NCBI GenBank assembly: GCA_964537685.1
Contig: CAZICM010000044.1
Coordinates: forward strand, 1 to 64,000
Direction: 5' to 3'
Source: CAZICM01 sp964537685
GTDB taxonomy: Bacteria > Myxococcota_A > Polyangia > Polyangiales > Polyangiaceae
Length of the DNA: 64,000 nt
In this document: one piece after another, positions 1-8,010 of the stretch
Numbering within the stretch: position 1 is the first letter of the stretch
Layout of the letters: each line of letters begins with the position of its first letter
The notes under the pieces: model-generated
Told to the model about the DNA's origin: nothing
Seen by the model: the letters and a program-made list of their open reading frames with translations, nothing else
The model's database searches: none
Program-made: the position numbers and the translations under genes

Positions 1-119
1 AGCGCTTCGCCGATATGGTCCACAAGCACAACCTCACCAACGCTCTTATGATCCCGGTCGAGCAATACGTCTGGGACCCGCTGCATAAGATTGTTCCCTA
101 TAGCAAACATAAAAATTGA
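1..119 (+). CDS. C-terminal fragment of an unidentified protein
   Basis: An open frame enters from the left edge and ends with TGA at 117-119, giving about 38 residues that finish in PYSKHKN. The fragment is rich in His, Asn and aromatic residues and has no repeat, membrane segment or motif I recognise. It lies upstream of, and on the same strand as, the next small gene, with a gap of about 55 bases. No function can be assigned from this tail. Confidence 0.5.
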   Translation, partial: RFADMVHKHNLTNALMIPVEQYVWDPLHKIVPYSKHKN

Positions 120-173
120 CCGGCCTCCCGCATTAGCAAGCCTGCGAATACCCATACCTTAACACCGCGCCCC

Positions 174-554
174 ATGGAACCCGAGAACCACGCGCTAACG
201 GCGGGGCCTCCTCCGCCTATGCTTTCCGATAGACAGGTAAACGCAGGTTTAACCCTTGGATTGCTTCAAGGCATTGTTCCCGGCGCGGCTGCACTCGATG
301 CCACGCAGCGGGCCGCGGGCGTGGGGCCTGTGGGATCGCCGCGTTTTGAACGATCGAAATTTGTTGGGCAAATCCTGGGCGGTGCGCTGGTATTGAGTCA
401 AGTCGGTGCGGCGATTGGTATTCCAGCGACCAGCATGAGTTTTGGGTTAGCCGCTGCGGGTGTTGCGAATACGCTTGCGGGCTGGCAAGGATTGTGGCAA
501 TCGCTGGCTACGGGTGGCAGCGCGGGGCCGCCTCACAAAATTACGAAACGATAA
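174..554 (+). CDS. small hypothetical protein with a hydrophobic centre
   Basis: I do not recognise this 126-residue protein. The N-terminal 25 residues are polar and Pro-rich. Two moderately hydrophobic Gly/Ala-rich stretches follow, around residues 24-45 and 63-105, and could be membrane-associated, and the tail is basic (ending KITKR). There is no signal peptide or catalytic motif. The ATG at 174 is the first in the frame and has no strong Shine-Dalgarno. The roughly 215 bases after it, up to the next gene, show no further feature. Codon use looks like the neighbours, so it is probably a real gene, but the role is unknown. Confidence 0.5.
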   Translation: MEPENHALTAGPPPPMLSDRQVNAGLTLGLLQGIVPGAAALDATQRAAGVGPVGSPRFERSKFVGQILGGALVLSQVGAAIGIPATSMSFGLAAAGVANTLAGWQGLWQSLATGGSAGPPHKITKR

Positions 555-769
555 AAACACTTGCCCACTTCCCCCAAATGTGTATCACCGCCTCCACGAC
601 CCGCACACAATGAAGCTGCTGGGGTCCTGCCTCCGACATAAACCCGCGCGCAATCACTGCAGCCCGCGCGAACGCCTTGCGCCTCTACCAATCCACTCGA
701 GCCCTCCCTTCCGCTCCAAAATAGCGTTTTCTCCGATGGCATGGCGATTGATGGCTTCGCTCTCTTGCT

Positions 770-1186
770 ATGCTCGATCCCGATTCCGCAAAAACCCCGC
801 GTTTGCTCTTGGTCGACGATGATATGCGCTCCGCCCGCATTCTCGCCAAGCTCCTCCGCGAAGATGGGTTTATCGTGGATATCGCCCCAAATGGCGCCGC
901 CGCTATCGGTAAATTGTCCAGGCCCCTCGCCCCCGATATCCTTCTGCTCGGCCTGCGTCTCCTGCATTCCGATAGTGTGGCCGTTATCCGCTTCGCACGC
1001 TCCCGTATGCCCTCTCTCCCCATCTTCGTCATGATCGGTCATGTGAATCCGCTCTTGGAATCCATTGGACCCATGGATCCGCCGCTGGCCATTTTTACAA
1101 AACCCATCAATTACCAGGCGTTGCACGAGGCGCTCTTATCGGCCGTACCCGCTGCCCTTCATCAGCCGCGCATGAGCGCCGCATAA
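770..1186 (+). CDS. receiver-domain protein lacking the phospho-acceptor Asp
   Basis: This is a stand-alone CheY-like receiver of 138 residues with no output domain. The acidic pocket is present (D16-D17-D18 in LLLVDDDM) and so is the conserved Lys-Pro near the end (K111-P112 in IFTKPI). The strand that normally carries the phosphorylated Asp reads PDILLLGLRLL, with Gly at residue 61 in that place. The switch Thr/Ser position (FVMIGH) is also not canonical. By family knowledge this would be a pseudo-receiver that signals without Asp phosphorylation or acts as a protein-interaction module. The neighbours give no kinase partner. The ATG at 770 lacks a clear Shine-Dalgarno, and the start could be slightly downstream. 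Confidence 0.8.
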   Translation: MLDPDSAKTPRLLLVDDDMRSARILAKLLREDGFIVDIAPNGAAAIGKLSRPLAPDILLLGLRLLHSDSVAVIRFARSRMPSLPIFVMIGHVNPLLESIGPMDPPLAIFTKPINYQALHEALLSAVPAALHQPRMSAA

Positions 1187-1224
1187 CCCTTTCATCTCGT
1201 CTTCGAATCGATTAAAAACCCGCT

Positions 1225-3153
1225 ATGACAACGCCGAATGATTGGTGGAAGGATCGCTACGCTTCAAAGATTGTGTCCGTGCAGGAGGCGATCTCCCGTA
1301 TTCCCAAGGGAAGGCGCATTTTTATCGGTTCGGGTGCGGCCGTGCCCAAGTTGCTCGCGGAAGGTTTGGTGCTGCATGGCGAGCATCTGGCCGATAACGA
1401 AATTGTTCATATTTTGACGCTGGGTCCCGCGCCTTATGTGCAGGCGGGGCAAGAGGCGCGTTTCCGGCATACGGCGTTTTTTATTGGGGCCAATGTGCGC
1501 GAGGCCGTTCAAGAAGGCCGGGCCGATTTTATGCCCGTGTTTTTATCGGAAATTCCCAAGCTGATTATGTCGCGCAAGGTTCGGGTGGATGTGGCGCTGA
1601 TTCAAGTGAGTCCGCCTGATGCGCATGGATATGTGAGTCTTGGGGTATCTGTCGATGTGGTGAGGGCCGCGGTGGATTCGGCCGATTTGATTTTGGCTGA
1701 AGTGAATCCAAATATGCCCCGCACGCTTGGGGATTCTTTTCTACCGGCGAGTGAAATCGACGCGATGGTGTGTGCGGATTATGAATTGCCGGAGCGGGAA
1801 GTCGAGCCTTTGGACGATATCGATCGGGCGATAGGGCGGCATGTGAGCACGCTTGTGCCGAATGGAGCGACGCTTCAATTGGGCATAGGGAAGATTCCAG
1901 ATGCGGTGCTATCGGAGCTAAAGTCGCATCAGGAATTGGGTATTCATAGCGAGATGATTTCCGATGGAGTGATGGAGCTATACCGGCTGGGTGTGATTAC
2001 CGGGAAGCAGAAGACGCTCTTGGCGGGTAAAATTGTTACTTCGTTTATGATGGGAAGCCGGGGTTTGTACGCCTGGGCGCACGACAATCCGGTTGTGGAG
2101 ATGAGGCCCTCCAATTTTACGAACGATCCTATGAATATAGCCCGGCTTCACAATATGATATCGATCAATTCGGCGCTGGCCGTCGATTTAACGGGCCAAG
2201 TGGCGGCCGACACGCTGATGGGGCGTTTTTTCTCGGGGATAGGCGGGCAGGTTGATTTTATACGGGGCGCGGCCAAAAGCCCGGGTGGCAAGCCGATTAT
2301 CGCCTTGCGTTCGACGGCCAAGGATGGCCAGGTCAGCCGTATAAGGCCGGCCTTCGAAGAAGGGGCGGGCGTGGTGACGAGCCGGGGCGATGTGCATTAT
2401 GTGGTTACAGAGCATGGCGTTGCCGATCTATGGGGAAAGAATATCAGGCAGCGGGCGCTTTCATTGATAGAAATCGCGCATCCAGATCACCGGGCCGAAT
2501 TGCTTAGCGCCGCAAAGCGAAGGCGTTTTGTATTTCAAGATCAGGTCATGCCACGGGCGAGGCTGCCATGGGAAGAGGCCAGCGTGGAGACCTTGGCCAC
2601 GGGCGAACAGGTGCGGGTGCGGCCGGTTCGTATATCGGATGAAGAGGCGCTTCAGGATATGTTTTATCGTTTATCCGATGAAAGCCGATACCGGCGATTT
2701 ATGGCATTCAGGCGGGAGCATCCGCATAAGGAGATGCAGGAGCTGGTCGATTTGGATTACGATCGCAATGTGGCGCTGGTGGTTTGCACCAATGACGAGC
2801 TGGCAGATATTATTGCGATGGCTCGCTATGATGTGGACCCTGCGGATCAGCTTGCGGATATCGCATTTGTGGTGCGGGACGAGTGGCAGCGCAAAGGCAT
2901 TGGAACATTGCTGATGCAGCGGATGGCGGATATTGCGAGAGACCGGGGGCTTGCCGGATTTAAGGCGGATGTACTTCGGGACAATAGGCTGATGATGTGG
3001 GTGTTTGAGAAGTGCGGATTAAAGACAGAATTCAGCCTGGATGCTGGCGTGTACCATGTGGTGCTACGATTTCCGGAAGGAGCGCGCACGGGGCCGAAGT
3101 CGGCGGCGGGGGAGCGAATTAGTTTGCTGGGCGAGGTACCCAAGGGATGTTGA
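1225..3153 (+). CDS. acetyl-CoA hydrolase/transferase fused to a GNAT acetyltransferase domain
   Basis: The protein has 642 residues in two parts. Residues 1 to about 440 match the acetyl-CoA hydrolase/4-hydroxybutyrate CoA-transferase family. They carry the segment GIHSEMISDGVMELY, with the Glu that forms the acyl-CoA intermediate in this family, and the C-terminal signature VTEHGVADLWGKNIRQRA. Residues about 455-625 form a GNAT fold with the acetyl-CoA-binding stretch EWQRKGIGTLLMQRM. The first part is expected to move CoA between acetate and other short acids. The GNAT part may acetylate a protein Lys or sense acetyl-CoA. Such fusions are known in proteobacteria. The gene starts with ATG at 1225 and ends just before tRNA-Ser on the opposite strand. 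Confidence 0.9.
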   Translation: MTTPNDWWKDRYASKIVSVQEAISRIPKGRRIFIGSGAAVPKLLAEGLVLHGEHLADNEIVHILTLGPAPYVQAGQEARFRHTAFFIGANVREAVQEGRADFMPVFLSEIPKLIMSRKVRVDVALIQVSPPDAHGYVSLGVSVDVVRAAVDSADLILAEVNPNMPRTLGDSFLPASEIDAMVCADYELPEREVEPLDDIDRAIGRHVSTLVPNGATLQLGIGKIPDAVLSELKSHQELGIHSEMISDGVMELYRLGVITGKQKTLLAGKIVTSFMMGSRGLYAWAHDNPVVEMRPSNFTNDPMNIARLHNMISINSALAVDLTGQVAADTLMGRFFSGIGGQVDFIRGAAKSPGGKPIIALRSTAKDGQVSRIRPAFEEGAGVVTSRGDVHYVVTEHGVADLWGKNIRQRALSLIEIAHPDHRAELLSAAKRRRFVFQDQVMPRARLPWEEASVETLATGEQVRVRPVRISDEEALQDMFYRLSDESRYRRFMAFRREHPHKEMQELVDLDYDRNVALVVCTNDELADIIAMARYDVDPADQLADIAFVVRDEWQRKGIGTLLMQRMADIARDRGLAGFKADVLRDNRLMMWVFEKCGLKTEFSLDAGVYHVVLRFPEGARTGPKSAAGERISLLGEVPKGC

Positions 3154-3160
3154 ACAATAG

Positions 3161-3247
3161 CGGAGGGGAAGGGATTCGAACCCCTGGTACCCTTGCGGAT
3201 ACGGCGGTTTTCAAAACCGCTGCCTTCGACCACTCGGCCACCCCTCC
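3161..3247 (-). tRNA. tRNA-Ser (anticodon UGA)
   Basis: On the minus strand the sequence folds as a class II tRNA of 87 nucleotides. The acceptor stem is GGAGGGG (3241-3247) paired with CCCCTCC (3162-3168), with discriminator G. The D-arm is GCCGAGTGGTCGAAGGC, the anticodon stem is GCGGT/ACCGC around TTTGAAA, and there is a long variable arm and a GGTTCGAATCC T-arm. The anticodon TGA (plus-strand TCA at 3211-3213) reads UCN serine codons, chiefly UCA. CCA is not encoded. It lies between the acetyl-CoA hydrolase gene and an oppositely reading lipoprotein gene. Confidence 0.97.
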
Positions 3248-3289
3248 AGGTGAAGCCGCTTTGCCTTGTGCCTTGTCGCTGCGCCGAGG

Positions 3290-4666
3290 TCAAGGGGTCT
3301 GATTCTTAGAATTTTTGATCACCAACCCCGCCCATTTCAGCCCCGATGTGCATCCTCCGCTTTCTTTGAATTGTCCGGGTTTTGTCTCTTCGTAGGGCCC
3401 CGCTACCACCACCGCTTCCCGTCCCGATGTCCGGTAAGCCATTGGCCCTACTTTCGCGCGCTCTATACATCCTTTGGGCATCTTTTTCTTGAGCACGCCG
3501 TCGAGCTCCGCCGCATCCTCATCCGAATCCATTTGGATATGCCACACCACCGCATAGCTCACGGCTCCCGTTTCATACTGCTTTTCGTAGAGCGCCATCC
3601 GATCGCCTCCCCAGCCCGCCGCCGCTTCTTTGGCGATGTCCCGGTGCGCCCACTCTTCCAACGCTAGCTTCATCCCTTGCTCGCCTATCACGTCATCAAA
3701 TACGGCGCGGTATCCCTGCTCCGCCACAGGCACGGCCACCCTAAGCCCCGGCTCTTTCGCAAAATATTTTTCGATGTGCATCAATTGTTCGGTGGTCTGG
3801 GGCGGCGCCGCATAGGCCGCATCTACCGCCGGAAAATCGCCCCGCCTTCGAAGCGCCTGCACAAATCGAAATCCGTCCGAATAAGGCAAGGCCAGCGACT
3901 CCCGAATCATCCGCGGTGTGTCCGCGCCCGTGTCGCTCATCGCCATCGACATCGAAAGCAGCCGGGCCAGCGCGCTTTCGCTGACCGCAAAGGCCGATCC
4001 GACCGAAATGTCGAGCATTGCGCTGGTCGCGTCCCCTTCCACCATCGCGTGGATCGCCGTGATGCGATCGCCGTCGCCGGGGACGTATTTGATAAGCGGC
4101 CCAAGGCCAAAATGCTGATCTTGAAGCGCATGCACCAACTCGTGCGCCAAGGTCTCGTCCGATTCTTCGTCCCCTAAATCTTCGGCCAAGTACATCATCC
4201 CGTCGCTGGGCATATAAAACCCCGCGATTTGCCCTTCGATTAAGCGGTATGAACCGGCAACATAGTCGTATTCGGGCGGAATAAATCCCATGGTGCGCAT
4301 CGTGATGCCTTGATGCTTGAGCACGTCGGGGGGCAGGTCTTCTTGAGCTTGGCGGCGTATGCGCTGGAGCATCGCGGGGCGGTCGAGTTCTTTGAGCGGT
4401 ACGCTGCGTTTGAGCGGTAATCCCCGCACTTTGGCCACGCGCTCGAGCATGGTTTTTACGCGCTGTTGTTGTTCGGTCTCGTCCTGTTGCCCGTCGTTTC
4501 CGGCGGCGCTTTTCGCGGGTGGGGGAGGCTGTGCCTGAGACGGCGCGGCTGGGTGTTCGCGCCGGGAAAGCTCGGCCGCGCGCTGTCCAAACGAGGGTTC
4601 GGCGGGACGGCAGGCCAAAGCCCACAGGCTAAGTCCAAGCAGCGCGGCAAGCTCTTGGCCTTTCAT
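3290..4666 (-). CDS. lipoprotein with an HExxH zinc-peptidase-like motif
   Basis: The 458-residue protein begins with a lipoprotein signal (LWALAC, Cys19). A low-complexity Pro/Gln/Ala linker runs to about residue 70. The core contains HELVHALQDQHF at 175-186, a zinc-binding HExxH, followed about 35 residues later by VEGDATS, where the Glu could be the third zinc ligand as in gluzincin-type peptidases. This suggests a membrane-anchored periplasmic metallopeptidase of unknown substrate, though the family could also be non-proteolytic. Its ATG overlaps the rpe stop (4663-4666), so it is translationally coupled to rpe, which is a metabolic rather than a functional partner. Confidence is good for the motif and low for the activity. 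Confidence 0.85.
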   Translation of the reverse strand: MKGQELAALLGLSLWALACRPAEPSFGQRAAELSRREHPAAPSQAQPPPPAKSAAGNDGQQDETEQQQRVKTMLERVAKVRGLPLKRSVPLKELDRPAMLQRIRRQAQEDLPPDVLKHQGITMRTMGFIPPEYDYVAGSYRLIEGQIAGFYMPSDGMMYLAEDLGDEESDETLAHELVHALQDQHFGLGPLIKYVPGDGDRITAIHAMVEGDATSAMLDISVGSAFAVSESALARLLSMSMAMSDTGADTPRMIRESLALPYSDGFRFVQALRRRGDFPAVDAAYAAPPQTTEQLMHIEKYFAKEPGLRVAVPVAEQGYRAVFDDVIGEQGMKLALEEWAHRDIAKEAAAGWGGDRMALYEKQYETGAVSYAVVWHIQMDSDEDAAELDGVLKKKMPKGCIERAKVGPMAYRTSGREAVVVAGPYEETKPGQFKESGGCTSGLKWAGLVIKNSKNQTP

Positions 4667-5379
4667 GGTGAAGCCATGCCTGTGCGAATGGAGTCCATCG
4701 CGCGCCTGTAGCGCTGAATGCGCTCTTCTTGTGGCAAGCCGGAAACGCCTGCCGCCGCTCCAAAAACGGCTGAGCCGGCCACCAGCACATCCGCGCCCGC
4801 ATCAACGATTTCCCGCGATGTGCGGGGAGAAACGCCGCCGTCGACTTCGATGCGAACATCGGCGCCGATTTCGTTGAGGGCCTTGCGAAGCGCGCGGATT
4901 TTGGCGAGCGACGAGCGGATAAACGATTGGCCGCCAAAGCCGGGATTGACGCTCATCACCAGCACCAAATCGATATCGCCGAACACATAGCGAATCTGTT
5001 CTTCGCTGGTGTGAGGATTGAGCGACACGCCGCAAGGAATGTTGTGCGCGCGAATCTGCTGAAGCGTGCGGTGCAAATGAGGACAAGCCTCGACATGCAC
5101 CGTAATCCGATCGGCTCCCGCCTGTACAAAATCGTCGATGTAGCGCTCGGGCTCGACGATCATCAAATGCACATCCAAAGGCAATTTCGTCGCCGCCCGC
5201 GCGGCTTTGACCACCAGCGGGCCTATGGTGATATTGGGCACGAATCGCCCATCCATCACATCCACATGAATCCAATCGGCACCCGCGGCTTCCACAGCTT
5301 GGATTTCATCGCGCAGGATTCCAAAGTCAGCCGACAGGATGGATGGCGCAAGGAGCGGCAGCGTTGCTTGGGTGTGCAC
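4663..5379 (-). CDS. rpe: ribulose-phosphate 3-epimerase
   Basis: At 238 residues the length and the motifs fit Rpe. LAPSILSADF is at the N-terminus, HVDVMDGRFVPNIT carries metal and catalytic residues, DVHLMI follows, and MSVNPGFGGQSF and EVDGG lie in the second half. It interconverts ribulose 5-phosphate and xylulose 5-phosphate in the pentose phosphate pathway. The start is a GTG at 5379, chosen because MHTQATLPLLAPSIL is directly followed by the conserved first strand. It is the first gene of a two-gene minus-strand unit with the HExxH lipoprotein, with a four-base overlap. The short upstream gap (5380-5468) holds a small hairpin (5395-5407) and must contain the promoters of both divergent genes. 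Confidence 0.96.
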   Translation of the reverse strand: MHTQATLPLLAPSILSADFGILRDEIQAVEAAGADWIHVDVMDGRFVPNITIGPLVVKAARAATKLPLDVHLMIVEPERYIDDFVQAGADRITVHVEACPHLHRTLQQIRAHNIPCGVSLNPHTSEEQIRYVFGDIDLVLVMSVNPGFGGQSFIRSSLAKIRALRKALNEIGADVRIEVDGGVSPRTSREIVDAGADVLVAGSAVFGAAAGVSGLPQEERIQRYRRAMDSIRTGMASP

Positions 5380-5468
5380 AGACCGGCTGTGTAGCCCGCA
5401 ACGCGGGTCTCGGAAAGTAGGATGAGGGCGGAGCGCTTTTCGGTAAGCTCAAAAACCCGGAGGACAAG

Positions 5469-5918
5469 GTGGAGCTACGCATTCGGCCGCTGACCAAAGA
5501 GGACTACAACGTCATCGTCAGTGTCATCGATCACTGGTGGGGCGGACCATCGACCGCGCTGGCTCATCCGATGTTTTTCTATGAGCTGGGAAAGCTCGCC
5601 CGGGTGGCTGAAGCGAAAGATGGCGATATCGCGGGGTTTTTGCTGGGTTTTGTATGCCCCGATACCGGCCTGGGCTATGTGCATTTGGTGGGTATACATC
5701 CCAACTTTAGGCGCCAAGGCGTGGGTAAACAGCTTTATGCGTCGTTTGAACAGGCGTGCAAAGAAGAGGGCTGCTCGTCGCTAAAGTCGATTTCAACGCC
5801 TGCCAATGAAGGTTCAATTCGCTTTCATTTGGCGCTGGGCTGGTCGATGGAGCACGACGAAAACTACGCGGGTCTGGGACGGGCGCGGGTCGTGTTCACG
5901 AAAAGCCTTTCGGCCTAG
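5469..5918 (+). CDS. GNAT family N-acetyltransferase
   Basis: This is a 149-residue single-domain GNAT protein. The acetyl-CoA pyrophosphate loop is in GIHPNFRRQGVGKQLY (about residues 77-92), preceded by the central strand GLGYVHLVGI. The start is a GTG at 5469 placed behind a good Shine-Dalgarno (GGAGGA at about 5460). The substrate cannot be told from the sequence. It may be a ribosomal-protein-type or small-molecule acetyltransferase. It lies 16 bases before a cyclic-nucleotide-binding protein on the same strand, probably in one transcript. Confidence 0.9.
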   Translation: MELRIRPLTKEDYNVIVSVIDHWWGGPSTALAHPMFFYELGKLARVAEAKDGDIAGFLLGFVCPDTGLGYVHLVGIHPNFRRQGVGKQLYASFEQACKEEGCSSLKSISTPANEGSIRFHLALGWSMEHDENYAGLGRARVVFTKSLSA

Positions 5919-5934
5919 AGGCAATGTAGGGCGT

Positions 5935-6399
5935 ATGCAACTCGACCAAGGTTCGTTGGAGCGGCTGCGTGAGATCGGCCTTTTTGGAGGCTTAAGCGAT
6001 GAGACGCTTCGGCTGCTTTGCGAACAGCGAGCGCTTTTGTCCTGCGAAGAAGGAAAGTGGATTTACCGCGAAGGCGAGAGCGGCCGGGTGATGTATGTGA
6101 TTTTGGAGGGGCAGGTGGAGATGATTCGGCGGGATAAGCAGGGAAACGAAGGCGTGGCCCGGCTTTTGTCGGCGGGTCAGTGGTTTGGGGAGAAGTCGAT
6201 TTTGGATGTGCAGGCGCGTCCTACTTCGGCCCGGATCGCGGCGCCTTCGCTTTTGCTGCCGATTTCCGCTCAGGATTTGGATGTGCTCTACCGGCGCGAT
6301 GTGAAGGGATATGCGCTGCTTGTGCTGAATTTGGCCCGGGAAATGTCGCGTCAGCTTCGTTCGTGCGAGGCGCAGGTGTTTGAGTTGTTGCGCACTTGA
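5935..6399 (+). CDS. cyclic nucleotide-binding domain protein
   Basis: The 154-residue protein is essentially one cNMP-binding (CAP_ED) domain. It starts LRELGLFGG-like (REIGLFGGLSDETLR), then has the beta-roll EGKWIYREGESGRVMYVILEGQVEM, and the phosphate-cassette region is GQWFGEKSILDVQARPTSARI. The cassette Glu and Arg (FGE...ARPTSAR) are present in recognisable form, so nucleotide binding is plausible. There is no DNA-binding helix-turn-helix. The frame is open upstream into the GNAT gene, but the ATG at 5935 starts where the domain starts, so I use it. A regulatory or sensor role is inferred. Confidence 0.85.
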   Translation: MQLDQGSLERLREIGLFGGLSDETLRLLCEQRALLSCEEGKWIYREGESGRVMYVILEGQVEMIRRDKQGNEGVARLLSAGQWFGEKSILDVQARPTSARIAAPSLLLPISAQDLDVLYRRDVKGYALLVLNLAREMSRQLRSCEAQVFELLRT

Positions 6400-6407
6400 G
6401 CAGCGCT

Positions 6408-6764
6408 TTAGTTTCCGCCCGCTCCGCCTATACCGCCCGCTCCGCCTATACCGCCCGCTCCGCCCATACCGCCCGCTCCGCCTATACCGCCCGCTCCGCC
6501 CATACCGCCCGCTCCACCAAAGGCTCCTCCGCCGCCGGCGCTGCCATTGTCGATGGTCGAACCGCCACCCGATGCGCTCGAGCCCGACGATGAATCGTTT
6601 CCGGTGCCGCCCGTGCCCGATTCAGACGTGAGCGCCGGTGGATCGGGCTGAGGATTAAACACACAGGCCGCCGCCCATAGCGCAAATCCAACAAGGCCCA
6701 GTGCGCCCAGCGAGCGAAGCGGCGACCACGCCCTCCGGCCTTGCGTTCTCTTTTGTCTGACCAT
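6408..6764 (-). CDS. small FNPQPDPP lipoprotein with GGAGG(I/M) repeats, copy 2
   Basis: A 118-residue lipoprotein: a basic N-terminus, a hydrophobic stretch ending AAAC, then directly VFNPQPDPPA, a Ser/Gly/Thr-rich linker and a C-terminal run of six-residue GGAGGI/GGAGGM repeats. The region after the lipobox is nearly identical in layout to the upstream neighbour (6768-7091), which shares FNPQPDPP at the same place, so the two are tandem paralogues. The Shine-Dalgarno GGAGG lies 9 bases before ATG and overlaps the end of the upstream gene, so the genes are probably cotranscribed. The Gly-rich tail is low complexity and likely surface exposed. The function is unknown. Confidence 0.75.
   Translation of the reverse strand: MVRQKRTQGRRAWSPLRSLGALGLVGFALWAAACVFNPQPDPPALTSESGTGGTGNDSSSGSSASGGGSTIDNGSAGGGGAFGGAGGMGGAGGIGGAGGMGGAGGIGGAGGIGGAGGN
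6415..6516 (-). repeat. 18-bp coding tandem repeat (GGAGGI/M)
   Basis: Five full copies of an 18-bp unit (plus-strand CCGCCCGCTCCGCCTATA, with T/C variation near the end) run from 6415 to 6504, and a partial copy extends to 6516. They encode the Gly-rich C-terminus of the lipoprotein on the minus strand. Copies differ only at one base that switches Ile to Met, so the array is recent or subject to slippage. Length variation between strains is likely. Confidence 0.9.
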
Positions 6765-6767
6765 CGT

Positions 6768-7091
6768 TCAGCTTCCTCCGCTTCCACCCGCTCCGCCCGC
6801 GCCGCCCGCGCCGCCTGCTCCTCCCATACCGCCCGCGCCTCCCGCGCCTCCCGCGCCTCCCGTCGGCGGCTCTTCGCCTCCTGCGCCTCCCTGACCCGAG
6901 GTCGATGTACCGCCACTGGATGAGCTTCCGCTTCCTGTGGCTGTGCTGCCCGAACTCGAGCTCGTTGATTCATTACCGGCCGGAGGATCGGGCTGAGGAT
7001 TAAAGGTACAGGCTTCGCCGCCCAACCCCATCCCTAAACACCACAGAGCAATCATCGGCCATCGAAACGATCCAAACCATTTTTGATGCAT
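6768..7091 (-). CDS. small FNPQPDPP lipoprotein with Gly-rich tail, copy 1
   Basis: A 107-residue lipoprotein with signal peptide ending GGEAC, then TFNPQPDPPA, a Ser/Thr/Gly linker and a GGAGGAGGMGG-type tail ending in SGGS. It is the paralogue of the downstream gene. The shared piece is Cys-x-FNPQPDPP immediately after lipidation, which implies a functional use of that motif near the membrane, while the rest is compositional. The start ATG at 7091 has AGAGGAAA about 10 bases upstream. The gap to the divergent yggS gene is about 200 bases. I do not know a characterised homologue. Confidence 0.75.
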   Translation of the reverse strand: MHQKWFGSFRWPMIALWCLGMGLGGEACTFNPQPDPPAGNESTSSSSGSTATGSGSSSSGGTSTSGQGGAGGEEPPTGGAGGAGGAGGMGGAGGAGGAGGAGGSGGS

Positions 7092-7296
7092 GGGAACGCT
7101 TTCCTCTGAAGCGGCAAATGCCGGCAGGTTGTGTGTCGAGGGTGCACTGCAGAAAGTGTACCAGTCTCGCCTTCAAGATTTGCGGAGGATCTAAACCGTG
7201 AACGGCAGGGATGCGGCACAGCTTGACACTGAAGCTGGCACGGGCTGCACACCACGTGGAGCTTCGAATTCCAAGGGACGGAGCTTCAGGGTATGC

Positions 7297-8004
7297 ATGG
7301 GATTGGTGACGCCCGAGGACATTCAACATCTTGCGGAACGGCTGGCCGAAGTGCGGCTGCGCATCGGCGATGCGGCCCTGCGGGCATCGAGAAAGCCTGA
7401 ATCGATACAGCTTTGCGCGGTATCGAAGACCAAGCCTGCATCGGCGATCCGGGCGGCGTACGAAGCGGGGCAGCGGGATTTCGGCGAAAACTATGTGCAG
7501 GAGCTTCTTCAAAAAGCCGAAGAACTAAGGGATTTAAGCGAGCTCCGCTGGCATGCGATAGGAACGCTTCAGCGCAACAAGGCCAAGGATGTGGCGAAGG
7601 TGGCGGCGCTGGTGCACACGGTCGATCGGGCTGAATTGGCGAGGGATTTGGGAAAGCGCGCGCTGGCATTGGGGCGGGTTTTGCCTGTCTTGGTGGAAGT
7701 GAATATCGCGGGAGAGGCTTCAAAAAGCGGCTGTGCACCGGATGAAGCGGGTGCGCTGATCGGCGCTGTCGCGGAAACGCAAGGACTTCAGATTCGCGGG
7801 CTGATGACGATGCCGCCTTTTGATGACGATCCAGAGCGATCGAGGCCCTATTTCCGGGCGCTGTATGAGCTTCGGGAGCGCCATGGAGGAAGCGCCGCGC
7901 TGCCCGAGCTTTCGATGGGGATGTCGCACGATTTTGGAATCGCGATTGAAGAAGGCGCGACCATCGTTCGGGTGGGTACGGCTATTTTTGGGGCGCGGTC
8001 TTAG
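7297..8004 (+). CDS. yggS: YggS-family pyridoxal 5'-phosphate homeostasis protein
   Basis: The protein has 235 residues and an alanine-racemase-like N-terminal barrel fold without the second domain. Diagnostic pieces are LCAVSKTKPASAIRAAYEAGQRDFGENYVQE, with the PLP-binding Lys in SKTK, then WHAIGTLQRNK, VEVNIAGEASKSG, RGLMTMPPF and LSMGMSHDFGIAIEEGATIVRVGTAIFG. It binds PLP and buffers vitamin B6 and amino-acid pools rather than catalysing a known reaction. A GTG 99 bases upstream would add an unconserved tail, so I start at ATG 7297, just before the first helix. It is followed within 6 bases by a thioredoxin-like lipoprotein. Confidence 0.93.
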   Translation: MGLVTPEDIQHLAERLAEVRLRIGDAALRASRKPESIQLCAVSKTKPASAIRAAYEAGQRDFGENYVQELLQKAEELRDLSELRWHAIGTLQRNKAKDVAKVAALVHTVDRAELARDLGKRALALGRVLPVLVEVNIAGEASKSGCAPDEAGALIGAVAETQGLQIRGLMTMPPFDDDPERSRPYFRALYELRERHGGSAALPELSMGMSHDFGIAIEEGATIVRVGTAIFGARS

Positions 8005-8010
8005 CAACCT

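Noticed and set aside
533..1126. Open frame of 197 codons on the minus strand over the receiver gene
   Set aside because: It lies antisense to the receiver gene, has no family motif and shows no protein-like composition. The receiver frame explains this DNA.
3741..4625. Arg-rich frame of 294 codons on the minus strand in the HExxH lipoprotein gene
   Set aside because: It is out of frame with the HExxH lipoprotein on the same strand and consists of Arg-, Pro- and Ala-rich sequence, as expected for a shadow in GC-rich DNA.
6415..6516. Short regular repeats that could look like a CRISPR array
   Set aside because: The 18-bp units have no spacers and are in frame in a Gly-rich lipoprotein.
7198..7296. 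GTG start that would extend YggS by 33 residues
   Set aside because: The extension has no conserved residues and ATG 7297 gives the normal family length.
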